Both the position numbers and the translations under genes were made by a program. A stretch of DNA of 64,000 bases from Nocardioides sp. B-3. Its GTDB lineage: Bacteria; Actinomycetota; Actinomycetes; Propionibacteriales; Nocardioidaceae. Under the pieces are notes generated by a model. That model worked only from the letters and a program-made list of their open reading frames with translations, made no database searches and was not told the DNA's origin. Below are positions 49,804 to 60,405 of the stretch, one piece after another; position 1 is the first letter of the stretch, and each line of letters starts with the position of its first letter. The stretch spans positions 1,736,001 through 1,800,000 of the forward strand of contig NZ_CP087968.1 of NCBI RefSeq assembly GCF_024703895.1, written 5' to 3'.

Positions 49804-51805
49804 TCATGCAGGGTTCGGCGGTGCGATCGGACGGCGGTCGTCGACCCGGGCCAGCGCCTCCGCGCGACTTTCGTACACGTGTGGCGCCAGTCCGCGTCCG
49901 CCGAGCTGGTCGGTCAGCTTGAGCCGCATGAAGGCGCTGGTGCTGTAGCGCCGAACGCTCTCGTAGTACTTCTCGGTCAGCCCGCGCACGGTCGCGGCGT
50001 ACTGGTCGCCGAGGTCCCGTGCCAGCACGAAGTTGTCATAGTTCACGACCATGTTGACGCGGTGGCCGATGGCAGCGAGCCGGGCATCGACGAGCGCGCC
50101 GATCTCTTCGACCTGTGCCGGCGCCGAGAGGACCATCCCTTCCATGTTCAGGAAGAAGGTGTTCCGCTCTGGGTCGTAGGCAAAGCGGGCCTCGACGGGG
50201 ATGCTCAACAGGTCCTGTCGGAGCCCCATGGGCTCGTCGACGAAGATCCGCGGATCCATCGTCACGGGGTCTCGCCGGATCACGGGGGTGAAGCCGAGAT
50301 GAGCGAGGACGTCGCGCTCGAGATCGACTCCCGGTGCAACCTCGACCAACGCCATACCCTCCCGTGTCAGCTGGAACACGCAACGCTCGGTGATGTACAT
50401 GACCGGTTGTCCCGTGATGAGCGCGTTGCTTGCCGCGAAGGTGCACTGCTCGACGTCGGCGATGAACTTCGCGGCCGCCATGCCGTCCGTGTGGACGATC
50501 CTCCCGTCGCGGACCTCTGCCCGCGCGGGGGCAAGGAACGTGCCGAGGAAGAACACCGACTTGGAGTTCTGGCTGATGTTGACGAATCCGCCGGCTCCAG
50601 CGAGCCGGGGACCGAACCTGCTGACGTTGACGTTCCCGTGCCGGTCGGCCTGAGCCATCCCGAGGAAGGCGGCGTCGAGACCGCCACCGTCGTAGAAGTC
50701 GAACTGTGAGGGTTGGGCAAGGATTGCCTCGGCGTTGAGCGCACTGCCGAAGTCGAGGCCTCCGAGGGGCAGGCCACCGATGACGCCCGGTTCGGTGGTG
50801 AGGGTCACGTACTTCAGGACGCCTTCCTCGGCGGCCACGGCCGCGATGCCCTCAGGAACACCGATGCCGAGGTTGACGACCGAGTTTGGCCTCAGCTCCA
50901 TCGCAGCGCGCCGGGCGATGACCTTCCTGACGTCCAGTGGCATCGGCGCGAGGGCTCCTGTCGGAACGCGCAGCTCACCGCTCATGCCCGGGTCGTACGT
51001 CGTCGCCCGTGTCTGGGTGTGGTGCTCCGGGCGGGCGGCAACGACGACGCAGTCGACGAGGATGCCCGGGATCTTGACGTCCTTCGGCGACAGGGCACCC
51101 GACTCGGCAAGTCGCTCCACCCGGACGATCACGAGGCCACCCCGGTTGTGTACGGCGATCGCGATCTCCAGCGACTCCAGAGTGAGTGCTTCTCTCTCCG
51201 GGGTGACATTGCCCTGCGGGTCGGCCGTGGTGCCGCGCAGCAGCGCAACGTCGAGGGACTCGAACGAGCGGTAGAAGAGGAACTCCTCGCCGTCAATCTC
51301 CATGACGCGGACGCGATCCTCGGTGGTCCTCTCGTTGACCTTCCCTCCGCCGTTGCGCGGGGTCGGCGAAAGTGCCGAGGCCGACCTTGGTCAGCACGCC
51401 GGGCTTGTTCGCCCCGGTGTCGCGCAGCAGGTGGGCGACAACACCCTGCGGGAAGTTGTAGGCCTCGATCCGTCCCTCGACCGCCAGCCGCTGGAGCTCG
51501 GGAGCGAGCCCATAGTGGCCACCGAGCGACCGGCGCAGCATGCCGTCGTGGCACAGGTGGCTGACTCCCCGGCCCGCCCGGTCGCCCCGGGCAACGGCGA
51601 ACACCAACGACAGCTCCCCTGGATGACCAGTCTGGAGGAAACGATCCTCGAGTGCGAGCACAAGCTCCTCGGCGTAGCACTGGCCCGCGAACCCCTCGAT
51701 GACGACCACGTCGCCGTCGCGGACGAGTTGAACGGCATCTGCCGCCGTGACGACCTTGTCGCGGATCGGCGCGTCACTCGTGAGGTTGTCGTCCGGCAGC
51801 AGCAT
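49804..51805 (-). CDS. Acyl-CoA:acetate-type CoA transferase, fused alpha and beta (one indel)
   Basis: Moves CoA between acyl-CoA and a carboxylic acid (YdiF/propionate CoA-transferase group). ATG 51805 starts LLPDDNLTSDAPIRDKVVTAADAVQLVRDGDVVVIEGFAG, the alpha part, with an indel near 51355. The beta part has RRAAMELRPNSVVNLGIGVPEGIAAVAAEEG and the active-site glutamate in TLTTEPGVIGGLPLGG, then FLGMAQADRHGNVNVSRFG. The last 120 residues extend past the usual fold. About 667 residues. In this setting it may make hydroxyacyl-CoA for PhaC or reuse PhaZ products. Confidence 0.85.
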
Positions 51806-51847
51806 TTGATTTCCGTTCTCTCGACTCGAGTGCTCCCATGCAAGGAC

Positions 51848-53321
51848 CTATGCGGGCGGCCTGACCTCGCGGCGAAGGATCTTGCCCGTCGGCCCCTTGG
51901 GCAGGCTCGAAAGGATCCAGACCTCGCGCGGATACTTGTAGGCGGCCACCCGCGACTTCACGAACTCGCGGATCTCCTCGGGCGTCGCGGTGGCGCCGGG
52001 CTTCAGTGCGACCGCGGCGGCAACCTCCTCGCCGAGGTCCGGGTGGGGGATACCGACCACAGCGGCCTCTGCCACGTCCGGGTGCTCGTAGACGACCTCT
52101 TCGATCTCCCGCGGGTAGACGTTGTAGCCCCCGCGGATGATCAGGCTCTTCTTGCGGTCCACGATGGTGTAATAGCCGTCGTCGTCGCGGGTGGCGAGGT
52201 CGCCGGTTCTGGAGCCAACCGTCCACGACGGTTTCGGCCGTGGCGTCGGGCAAGCCCCAGTAGCCCTTCATCACATTGGGTCCCTTGATCAGGATCTCGC
52301 CGACCTCGCCGTCGCCGACGTCCAACAGGTCGTCATCGACGAGGCGGAGCGAGACGTCCTCCACGGGTACGCCGATGGTGCCGGCCCGGCGCTCGCGGTG
52401 CGGATGGTTGAAGCACGCGACCGGCGAGCTCTCGGAGAGGCCGTAGCCCTCGAGGATGGCACAGCCCAAGGTCTCCTCGAACGCCCGGAGCACCTCGACG
52501 GGCAGGGGCGCGCCGCCGGAGATGCAGGTCCGGAGGCTCTCGACGGACTGGGTGCCGTCGGACGAGGCGAGCATCGCCGAGTACATGGTGGGCACGCCTT
52601 CGAAGACAGTGACCTGGTCGCGTTCGATGACCTGCAGCGCCTTCGCGCCGTCAAACCGGGGGACCGGGGTCAGACATGCGCCCGCGGCGACGGCGGCGTT
52701 GAGCCCGCAGGTCAGGCCGAACACATGGAAGAGCGGCAGGCAGCCCATCACCACGTCCTCCGGGCCGACCTCGATGAGGGTCCTCGCGGTGACCGACGCG
52801 TTGCGCGCGATGTTGTCGTGCGTGAGCTCGGCGCCCTTCGGCTTCCCCGTGGTGCCGGAGGTGTAGAGGATCACGGCCGTGTCCTCGAGGTCGCGCGGCA
52901 CCATGTCGTACGAGGCGGGCGCCAAATCAGTGCCTCCGACCGGCACCACGACACAGGTCGCGCCCACGGTGTCGCAGGCCGCCTTGGCCTCGGCACCCAT
53001 CTCCTCGAAGGTGAACAGGAACCTCGCCCCCGAGTCGGTGAGGTAGTACTCGATCTCGCGAGCCTTGAGCAGCGGGTTCATCGGCACGATCACTCCGCCG
53101 GCGAGCTGGACACCGAAGAAGTGCACGGGGAAAGCCGTGACGTTGGGGAGGACCAGCGCGACCCGATCGCCGGGCTCGAGGCCATGGTCGGTGAGCCAGC
53201 GGGCGACTGCCGAGGCCCGGGCGAGCAGATCGGCATAGGTCAGGACCAACTCGTCGAGGCGTACGGCGGGCCGGTCGGCGTGTTCGGCAGCGGTGCGTAC
53301 AAGTTGGGTGGCGAGGTTCAT
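51848..53321 (-). CDS. Acyl-CoA synthetase, AMP-forming (one indel)
   Basis: Activates a carboxylic acid to acyl-CoA through an acyl-adenylate. ATG 53321 starts NLATQLVRTAAEHADRPAVRLDELVLTYADLLARA. The ATP/phosphate loop is VILYTSGTTGKPKGAELTH, then LPLFHVFGLTCGLNAAVAAG and GYGLSESSPV. An indel near 52207 precedes TGDLATRDDDGYYTIVDRKKSLIIRGGYNVYPREIEEV; the C-terminal catalytic Lys is in LPKGPTGKILRREV. About 491 residues, medium- or long-chain type; chain length not predictable. Confidence 0.92.
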
Positions 53322-53340
53322 GATGATCCCCTTCGTTCAG

Positions 53341-54744
53341 TCAGTGGATGTGGTGTGCGCCGCTGTGATGCCAGCGCCAGCGGGCCGCCCCGATGAGGCG
53401 GCCCCGCTGGGCGGCATTCAGATCGCCGCGGCGGCCAGCCGGTCCCGGGTCGGCGTCGAGGACGTCGCCGCGCGTCTCGCGCAGGGCGAGCAGGCAGGAC
53501 GTGCTCACCACGGCGAGCCCGGTGACGAAGTACGCCAACCCATCAGTGCCCCACCGCTCGAGCAGGGGGTCGGCGATCGCCAGCGGCAATGCGCCGCCCA
53601 CGATGCCGGCGAGGTTGTAGGCCATGCCGGCGCCGGTGTAGCGGTACTTCGCGCGGAACAGCTCCGGGAGGTAGGCCGCTGCCGGGCCGTAGGGGATGCC
53701 GATCGCCAGCATCAGGACGATCATCGCGACGACGAAGGACCCCGGGTCGCCGGGTTCGAGGATCGCGAAGGCCACCGGACCTGCCACCGGGCCGACGATG
53801 GTGCCGGCCATCAGCACGACTCGGCGACCGATGCGGTCGGAGAGGATCGCGGATCCGATCACGGCGACGCACAGGGCGACGCCGGCGACCATGTTGCCCG
53901 TGAGCAGCTGGTCCGGGGTGAGGCCCGGGCCACCGGCCTCGGTGGGCTTCGCGGCGATGCCGCCGAGGAAAACGATCGCGAGGTAGAACGCCCCCGAAGC
54001 TCATCGACAGCATGCCGCCGCCGAGGAGGACCTGCTTCCACTGCTCGCGCAGGGCCTCGGCGAAGGGAAAGCCGGTCGCTTTGTCGGCCGCGGTCACCTT
54101 CGTGAAAGACGGGGTCTCGGCGATGTTCAGCCGAACCCACAGGCCGAGCCCGATCAGCACGATGCTGACGAGGAACGGGGCGCGCCGGGCCCATTCCCCG
54201 GAAGGCGGCGAGCCCGAACATCTTGATCGTGAGCAGGAATGTGCCACTGGCGATGATGACGCCCAGCCCGGGGCCGAGCTGCGGGAAGAGGCTGTACTTG
54301 CCTCGCTTCTTCGCGTCGGCGTACTCCGACGTCAGGAGGGCAGCGCCCGCCCACTCACCGCCGAGGGCGGTGCCCCGGATCGCCCGCAGCAACACCAGAA
54401 TCAGGGGCGCGCCGGCGCCGATGACCGCGGCCGTCGGGACCAGTCCGATCGCGAAGGTGCCGCCGCCCATCATCAGCAGCGTCGTCACCAGTGTCTTCTT
54501 GCGGCCGAGTCGATCGCCGAAGTGGCCGAAGACGACCGCTCCGAGCGGACGGAACACGAAGGCCACACCGAAGGTGGCGACCGAGGGCCCATGTGCCGGC
54601 TGACGAGCCCAGCGACGGGAAGAACAGCGGCCCGAACACCGGGGCGGCTGCGTAGCCGTAGATGAGGAAATCGTAGAACTCGATGGTGGTGCCGACGAGC
54701 GCCGCAGTTGCGATCTTCTTCATCGGTCGGGGTTGGGTCACCAT
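53341..54744 (-). CDS. MFS transporter, metabolite:H+ symporter type (three indels)
   Basis: ATG 54744, after GGAGGC, starts VTQPRPMKKIATAALVGTTIEFYDFLIYGYAAAPVFGPLFFP, the signature of the MHS (ShiA/ProP-like) group. GHFGDRLGRKKTLVTTLLMMG is the MFS loop 2-3 motif and LLRAIRGTALGGEWAGAALLTSEYA follows. Indels near 54590, 54195 and 53995. The second half has LSDRIGRRVVLMAGTIVG and YLPELFRAKYRYTGAGMAYNLAGIVGGALP. Twelve helices, about 465 residues. Probably imports the acid or alcohol used by the neighbouring enzymes (inference). Confidence 0.88.
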
Positions 54745-54841
54745 GTGCTGCCTCCGGTGGGTCGTTGTGTCGACCATCACTGTGACGCTGTGGCCCGCCG
54801 CCGATCACGATGAGCCGATCACGAACTCTCCGGTGCTTCTC

Positions 54842-54856
54842 TGTGGTCCGGCCACA
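54842..54856. promoter_or_regulatory. Shared operator palindrome, site 2
   Basis: TGTGGTCCGGCCACA, 98 bp upstream of the MFS start and 25 bp before the pucR start; differs from site 1 at one base in the centre. Confidence 0.65.
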
Positions 54857-54880
54857 AGGCGCCGGGATTAGGGTGTGGCA

Positions 54881-56105
54881 ATGGATGACACACTGGCGGC
54901 CGGGGTTCTGGCTCGCGTGGAGCAGTCGATGGATGAGATCGTCGTGAAGTCGGTCGATCAGTTCTTCGCCCGGGTTCCGGCGTACGCCGAGAGCCCGGAC
55001 CCCGATCTGCGCGACGACGTCCTGATCCACACGCGCGCGGTGTACGCCGTCGTCCTCGCTGCCTTCCGTGACCAGCGAGCGGCCCGGCGGGAGGATTTTG
55101 CGATCACCCAGCAGCAGGCGACCCGGCGCGTTCGCCAAGGCATCGGCCTGCCCGACTTCTTGCGGGCATTCCGTATCGGCCGAGTCACGCTCTGGGAAGG
55201 CATCGTCACGGCCGCGGCCGAGCCGGAAAGCTGGCAGGTTGCCGTGGAGGCGGCCACCTACCTGATGAACGTCATCGAGGTCGGCAGCTCGATCGCCGCG
55301 GCGGCCTACCTCAAGGCGCAGCAGCTCGAGCTCGCCGAGGGCGACCGGATCCGCCGAGACTTCGTCGAGGACCTCATCGCCGGGCGTGAAATGAGGGACG
55401 ACGCCAAGCGCCGGCTGGCGACCGACAGCGGACTGGACCGAGTCGGCTCCTTCGTGGTCGTGATCGCCGAGCCGGTCCAGCCACTGTTGGGGGACCCGGA
55501 CCTGCGCACCGCTCTGTCGAGCTTGACGTCGGCGGTCGACGCGGACCAGCTCGGCGTCGTCAGCATCCGCCAGAACCAGATCGTCGGAATCCTGCCGGTG
55601 TCCGGGGACGGCAACAACCTGCTGGCCGGCCTCGAGCGTGGGCGTCGAAGCGCCCATCGGTTGGGCATCGAACTCGTGGTCGGGGCCAGCACTGTGCACC
55701 AAGGCCCGGCCAGCGTCCCCGAGGCCTACCGGGAGGCGAGCATTGCCCACGTGGCGCTCGCGGGGAACCCCGGCCTCAAGGCGCTGTCCACGCTCACGCT
55801 CGTGGACTACATGGTGTTGAGGGAGGACACGACCGCGCACCGACTGATCCATCCGGAGCTGCGCCAGTTCATCGAAGACGACCTCGCGCGCGACGGCGCC
55901 CCTCGTTCAGACCCTGTTGGCGTACGTCGACAGCGACCTCAATGCGAAGGAGGCCGCCGACCGACTCCACGTGCACGTGAACACCGCCTATTACCGGCTG
56001 GAGAGGATCGCCGAGCGGACCGGATTCAACCTGCGCCGTTTCGCCGACCTCGAAGAGCTGCTCGCCGCCGTACGCCTGCTCGGCGGCGGTGCACGGAGCA
56101 CCTGA
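54881..56105 (+). CDS. PucR-family transcriptional regulator (one indel)
   Basis: ATG 54881 (GTG 54875 possible) starts DDTLAAGVLARVEQSMDEIVVKSVDQFF. The N-terminal helical region resembles the RsbT-like sensor part of this family (TRRVRQGIGLPDFLRAFRIGR), then a GGDEF-like CdaR middle (IGILPVSGDGNNLLAGLERGRRSAH, LVVGASTVHQGPASVPEAYREA). After an indel near 55907 the C-terminal helix-turn-helix is AYVDSDLNAKEAADRLHVHVNTAYYRLERIAERTG. About 408 residues. Likely controls the divergent MFS/acyl-CoA synthetase genes and, through the shared palindrome, the GMC and pha genes. Confidence 0.88.
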
Positions 56106-56283
56106 TGATCCGGCGCCGTTTCGGCGCGGCGATTCGATGCGGGACTGGACGATCGTCCAAGCGGATTTGTAGCCGATGCACATAGTGCTCGAGCAGTGAC
56201 TGGCGTCACCATGACTTGGAGCCGTGCGAGAGCCGGTGGCGCATCGGGGCGTCACGCCGCGGTCGATCTGAGGAGTGCCCGTC

Positions 56284-58619
56284 ATGAGCACCGACGACAC
56301 GAGTCCTGACCCGAAGGCCACCGCAAGGCTCAGCCGCCGCTCGTTCGTCGGATATGTCGTCGGGGGCGCCTGTCTCGTGGTGGCGGCCGACCTCGCGCTG
56401 GGTGCGAGCCCGGCGGCTGCGGTGCCGGTACCGTCGACGCCTCAGATCCCAGAGATCTACGACCTCAACGACTTCCTCGTGCACTGCGCGACGCCGACGT
56501 CGAACCTGATCGCGATCCACGTCGACGAGGCGGGTGACGCCCACTTTGCGCTGCCTCGGATGGAAGTTGGACAGGGCATCACCACCTCGATCGCGATGCT
56601 GATCGCCGACGAGCTTGACCTGCCACTCGAGCGGGTCCACGTGACCCTCGCACCGGCGCGCCCCGAGTTGATGTTCAACCAGCTGACCGGCGGCTCCAAC
56701 ACGATCGTCTCGATGTACACCCCCGTCAGGGTCGCTGCCGCTGTCGCGAGGCAGGCGTTGCTCGAGGCTGCAGCGATCCAGCTCGGCGCACTGGTCACCA
56801 CCCTCACGGTCAAGGGCGGGGTGATCTTCGACCTGCTGGGCAACTCCGTGACGTACGGCGAGGTCGCCGTCAAGGCCGCTGTGCCCGGAACGATTCAGGT
56901 GCGAGTCAAACTGAAGTCCGCGGAGGAGCGCACCGTCGTCGGCACCCCCGCCGGCGGATCGACGCCGTCGACGCGGTGACCGGCCGCAAGAAGTTCGCGA
57001 TGGACCTCGCGGTCCCCGACGCGTTGCCGACGATGGTGTGCCGCGCTCCAGACCTGAACGGCACCGCTCATGCGGTCCGCAACCGAGGGCGAGGTCGAGC
57101 AAATGCTCGGGGGTCACCCACGTCGCGATCATCCCGACCGGCGTGGCGGTGCGGGCGAAGACCTTCGGCCAGTGCATCGACGCCGTCCGAGCGCTTGACG
57201 TGGAGTGGAACACCGGCACCGTGAACGGACAGTCGTCGGCGGACATTCTCCGGGAGCTGCGCGCGGCACAGCTGCCCTTGGCGGTGCCGGCGCTTGGTGC
57301 GCAGTCGGTCGAGGGCGACTTCGTGTTCCACTTCCGCAGCGGCTCGGCGCTCGAGCCCAACTGCGCCGTTGCCGACGTACGTCAGGACTCCGCCACGATC
57401 TGGGGTGGGCTCAAGTCGCCGATCGATGCCCAGTCGAAGGTCGCGAAGGCGCTGGGCCTGCCCCGGGGCAACGTGACCGTCAACGTGGTCCAAGGTGGTG
57501 GCTCGTTCGGCCGAAAGCTGTTCAGCGACGCGGCCATCGAGGCCGCACACGCGTCGAAGGCATTCGGTGCGCCGGTCAAGCTGATGTGGCATCGGGCCGA
57601 CGAGCCGCGGCAGGGCCGCGTCCACCCGATGGCGACCTCCCGTATCCGGGCGACTGTGCTGGCGGGGAGCGTGATCAGCTTCGAGCAGCGCCACACGAGC
57701 GTCCCCACCGACTTCACCCACGGCCTCGGGGAGCGACTCACGGCGGAGGGCGCGGCGCTGCCGACCGGGCTGTCGAACCTGTCGTTCTCTGAGTCGATCT
57801 TCATGCTGACACAGGAGCTCCCCTACAACTTCGGTGCAATCACGCAGCTGCTCAACGAGCCCAAGCCGGCGCCGGATCGGTTCAACACCAGCTCGGTGCG
57901 CAACATCTATTCACCCGACGTCGCCTGCGCCAACGAGCTGATCGTCGACCAGCTCGCGGCGAGCCTGCGGCAGGACGCGGTCGCGTTCCGCCTCGCCCAC
58001 GCCAAGAGCGGGGTGGTGAAGCGGGTGCTCAACCGCGCGGCGGAGCTGGGGAGCTGGGGCAAGGCGATGCCGGCCGGTATGGCGCAAGGCATCGCGATCC
58101 ACAAGGAGTACAAGGGGGCATCGGCCGTGCTGGTCGAGATCGACTGCCGCCCTGAAACCGTCAACCGTAGGGTCCACGATGCCGTCACCGGCCCCCGGGT
58201 GACGAAGGCGACGGTGGTGGTGGACGCCGGTCTGGTGGTCAACCCGCTCGGGGTCCGGAGCCCAGATGATGGGTGGCTTCATCGATGGCATGGGTCAGGC
58301 CTTGACGTACAGCAACCACCGGCCGAGGGGCACTTCCCGGAGGCCAGCTGGGACAACTCGGCCTACCCACGGCAGTGGAACACGCCGTTCGAGTTCCGGT
58401 GCGAGGTGATGGAGTCTGAGAGCCCCGAGCCGGGTGGTGTCGGTGAGGCCGGCGTCGCGGCGTCGATGGCCGCGGTCGCCTGTGCCTATGCCCGGGCGGT
58501 GGGCAAGATGCCAACAGAGTTCCCGATCAACTTCGCCGATCCGCTGCACTTCGAGCCGAAATCGTTCATCCCATCCGTTCCCCGAGTCGCCGTCCGACGG
58601 CCTCGACCACACGTTCTGA
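56284..58619 (+). CDS. Tat-exported molybdopterin aldehyde/isoquinoline oxidoreductase large subunit (three indels)
   Basis: Xanthine oxidase family large subunit of the IorB type (molybdenum-cytosine dinucleotide). ATG 56284 after GAGGAG; a twin-arginine signal SRRSFVGYVVGGACLVVAA lies at residues 18-36, so it acts outside the membrane. Motifs: FALPRMEVGQGITTSIAMLIADEL, LTGGSNTIVSMYTPVR, NVVQGGGSFGRKLFSDAA, and near the end the active-site region GGVGEAGVAASMAAVA. Indels near 56955, 57095, 58250 and 58585. About 778 residues. The iron-sulfur subunit follows 10 bp later. Substrate unknown, an aldehyde or N-heterocycle. Confidence 0.85.
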
Positions 58620-58629
58620 GGGCAGCGAG

Positions 58630-59109
58630 ATGCCGAAGCACACCTTCCAGCTCAATGGCGAGACGGTCACCGTCGATGTCGAGGACGATGTCCGCATCCT
58701 CTGGGTCCTGCGCGACGTCCTCGGCGTCACCGGCCCCAAGTACGGCTGTGGGATCAATGTCTGCAAGGCCTGTACGTCGCACATCAACGGCAAGGCATTC
58801 AACCCGTGCTCGGTGCCGGTCAGCGCGATCGGCGAGGACGACGAGATCACCACCATCGAGGGTCTCGCCGACACGGTCGATGGCGACGGCCTGCACCCGA
58901 TGCAGGAGGCCTGGCTCGAGCATGACGTCGCGCAGTGCGGCTATTGCCAACCCGGCCAGATCATGGCCGCCGTCGCGCTGGTCAACAAGGTCCGTGAGGA
59001 GGGCCGCGCGATCACGGAGGGGGATCTCGACGCCATTCGCAACGTGTGCCGATGCGGCACCTACACCCACATCCGCGAGGCTATCCGGACCGGCGCCGTT
59101 CAGATGTGA
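58630..59109 (+). CDS. (2Fe-2S) small subunit of the molybdenum hydroxylase, IorA type
   Basis: ATG 58630 starts PKHTFQLNGETVTVDVEDDVRILWVLRDVLGV. Plant-type [2Fe-2S] Cys set GCGINVCKACTSHINGKAFNPC (about residues 40-61) and the second cluster AQCGYCQPGQ with NVCRCGTYTH in the helical domain. 159 residues, intact. No separate FAD subunit gene is nearby, as expected for the IorAB type, which passes electrons to another acceptor. Confidence 0.93.
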   Translation: MPKHTFQLNGETVTVDVEDDVRILWVLRDVLGVTGPKYGCGINVCKACTSHINGKAFNPCSVPVSAIGEDDEITTIEGLADTVDGDGLHPMQEAWLEHDVAQCGYCQPGQIMAAVALVNKVREEGRAITEGDLDAIRNVCRCGTYTHIREAIRTGAVQM

Positions 59110-59128
59110 GCTCGACACTGCGGACCTG

Positions 59129-59245
59129 TCACGAACCTGCCGGGACGCTCCTCAGCGTCGCGGCGAACTCGACGGGCTTGCCGGGCGGCTGGCCGTACTC
59201 GCCACCCATGAACCCGTTGTGGCCGCCCGGGAACACAGTTGCCTC
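59129..59245 (-). pseudogene. 3' remnant of an alpha/beta hydrolase
   Basis: Minus-strand frame ending at 59129 reads EEATVFPGGHNGFMGGEYG then QPPGKPVEFAATLRSVPAGS. PGGHNGF with the catalytic His and the closing AATLR are the usual C-terminus of small alpha/beta hydrolases. Everything upstream is missing; the neighbouring sequence belongs to a MerR gene on the other strand. Confidence 0.6.
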
Positions 59246-59831
59246 CTCGGGCTACCGCACCTATGCCGCGCCGGACGTGGTCAGGCTGATCCGGATCCGG
59301 ACGCTGGCCGAGGCGGGGGTGCCGCTGGCTCGGGTGCAGGAGCACCGACGACGGATCGCCCGACTGGCCGCCGGGGACAGCCTTGCGCTGCCGCTCGAGG
59401 TCACGGCCTATCTCGACCGGATGCGTGAGCTCGGCGCGCCCGAGGTGATGGTCGAGCTGGAGCGCGACTCGTGGATCCTGATCGCCGCTCGGTGGCCGGA
59501 GAAGATCGCGGACTACATGGTGATGAAGCAGGCGCACCTCGACGACCCGCTGATGCGCAAGATGCTGCAGACCCTCGGCAATGCCCTCATCGACGAGGAT
59601 CCCGACGCGGCGCTGGCCGAGACGGCGGACCTCCTCGTCGAGATGATCGAGCAGGCCGACGCGAGGGGCGAGCTGGACGACGACGACCTCGAGCTCGACA
59701 GCTCCTTCGCCGACCTGCTCGACACCGTCGTCCTCGGGGCCGGTGCGGACATGGTCCGCCTGCGTGACCGGCTCGAGGAGCTGCTCGCCGAGCGCGGCTG
59801 GCGCGGGCTGGTCAAGACCGAGCGGGTGTAG
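59246..59831 (+). pseudogene. MerR-family regulator lacking its N-terminus
   Basis: From about 59250 the plus strand reads SSGYRTYAAPDVVRLIRIRTLAEAGVPLARVQ, the second half of a MerR DNA-binding domain, then ELGAPEVMVELERDSWILIAARWPEKIADYMVMK and LLVEMIEQADARGEL, the effector part known from actinobacterial MerR proteins, ending GWRGLVKTERV at 59831. The first 35 or so residues, with the first helix-turn-helix, are absent; upstream plus-strand codons are the antisense of the hydrolase remnant. Probably nonfunctional as read. Confidence 0.7.
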
Positions 59832-59997
59832 CGGTCGAGCGGGTGCGGACGTCGCCGTACGCCCCGTTCGCTTCGTGGCCCCGGAGACAGTGCTGGATCG
59901 TCCCCCTGCTGGTGCCGGCGATCCAGCACCGTCGGAGTCGGTGTCACAGCCGGCAGCTCGGCCGACGCCGGTGCACCGGGATGAGAAGGTCGAGAGC

Positions 59998-60368
59998 ATG
60001 GACGAGCCCGGGACCTCCAACCTGCGCCGCCTGCTCGAGGCCGAGCGGGACTCGGTCCGCGTCCGGCTGGCCCGGCTCTACGACGACTTCGACGGGGTGG
60101 TGGCCGCCTCCCGCGACACCAACGCCGACGACGAGCACGACCCCCGAGGGGGCGACGATCGCCTTCGAGCGGTCCCAGCTCACCGCGCTCGTTCGCCAGA
60201 CCCGGGACCCACCTCGTCGAGGTCGAGGCCGCGCTGCATCGCCCGGACACCGGTGCGTACGGCGCGTGCGAGACCTGCGAACGGCCGATCGGCGCGGCCG
60301 GGCTCGAGGCCAGACCCACGGCCCGTCAGTGCATCGACTGCGCGCGCAGCTCGGACGACCGGTCCTGA
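59998..60368 (+). CDS. DksA/TraR-type zinc finger protein (two indels)
   Basis: ATG 59998 starts DEPGTSNLRRLLEAERDSVRVRLARLYDDFDGVVAAS, a coiled-coil-like helix. Indels near 60145 and 60205; the corrected tail has TGAYGACETCERPIGAAGLEARPTARQCIDCA, a C4 zinc finger (CETC, CIDC). About 123 residues. May bind the RNA polymerase secondary channel like DksA; role unproven. Confidence 0.85.
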
Positions 60369-60405
60369 CGTCGAGCTGCCGTCGCACTGAGCTCGCCGGA
60401 CGAGG

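Noticed and set aside
56106..56283. Regulatory hairpins before the molybdenum hydroxylase gene
   Set aside because: Short GC-rich palindromes (such as GGACGATCGTCC) are frequent by chance here and show no repeat of the shared operator.
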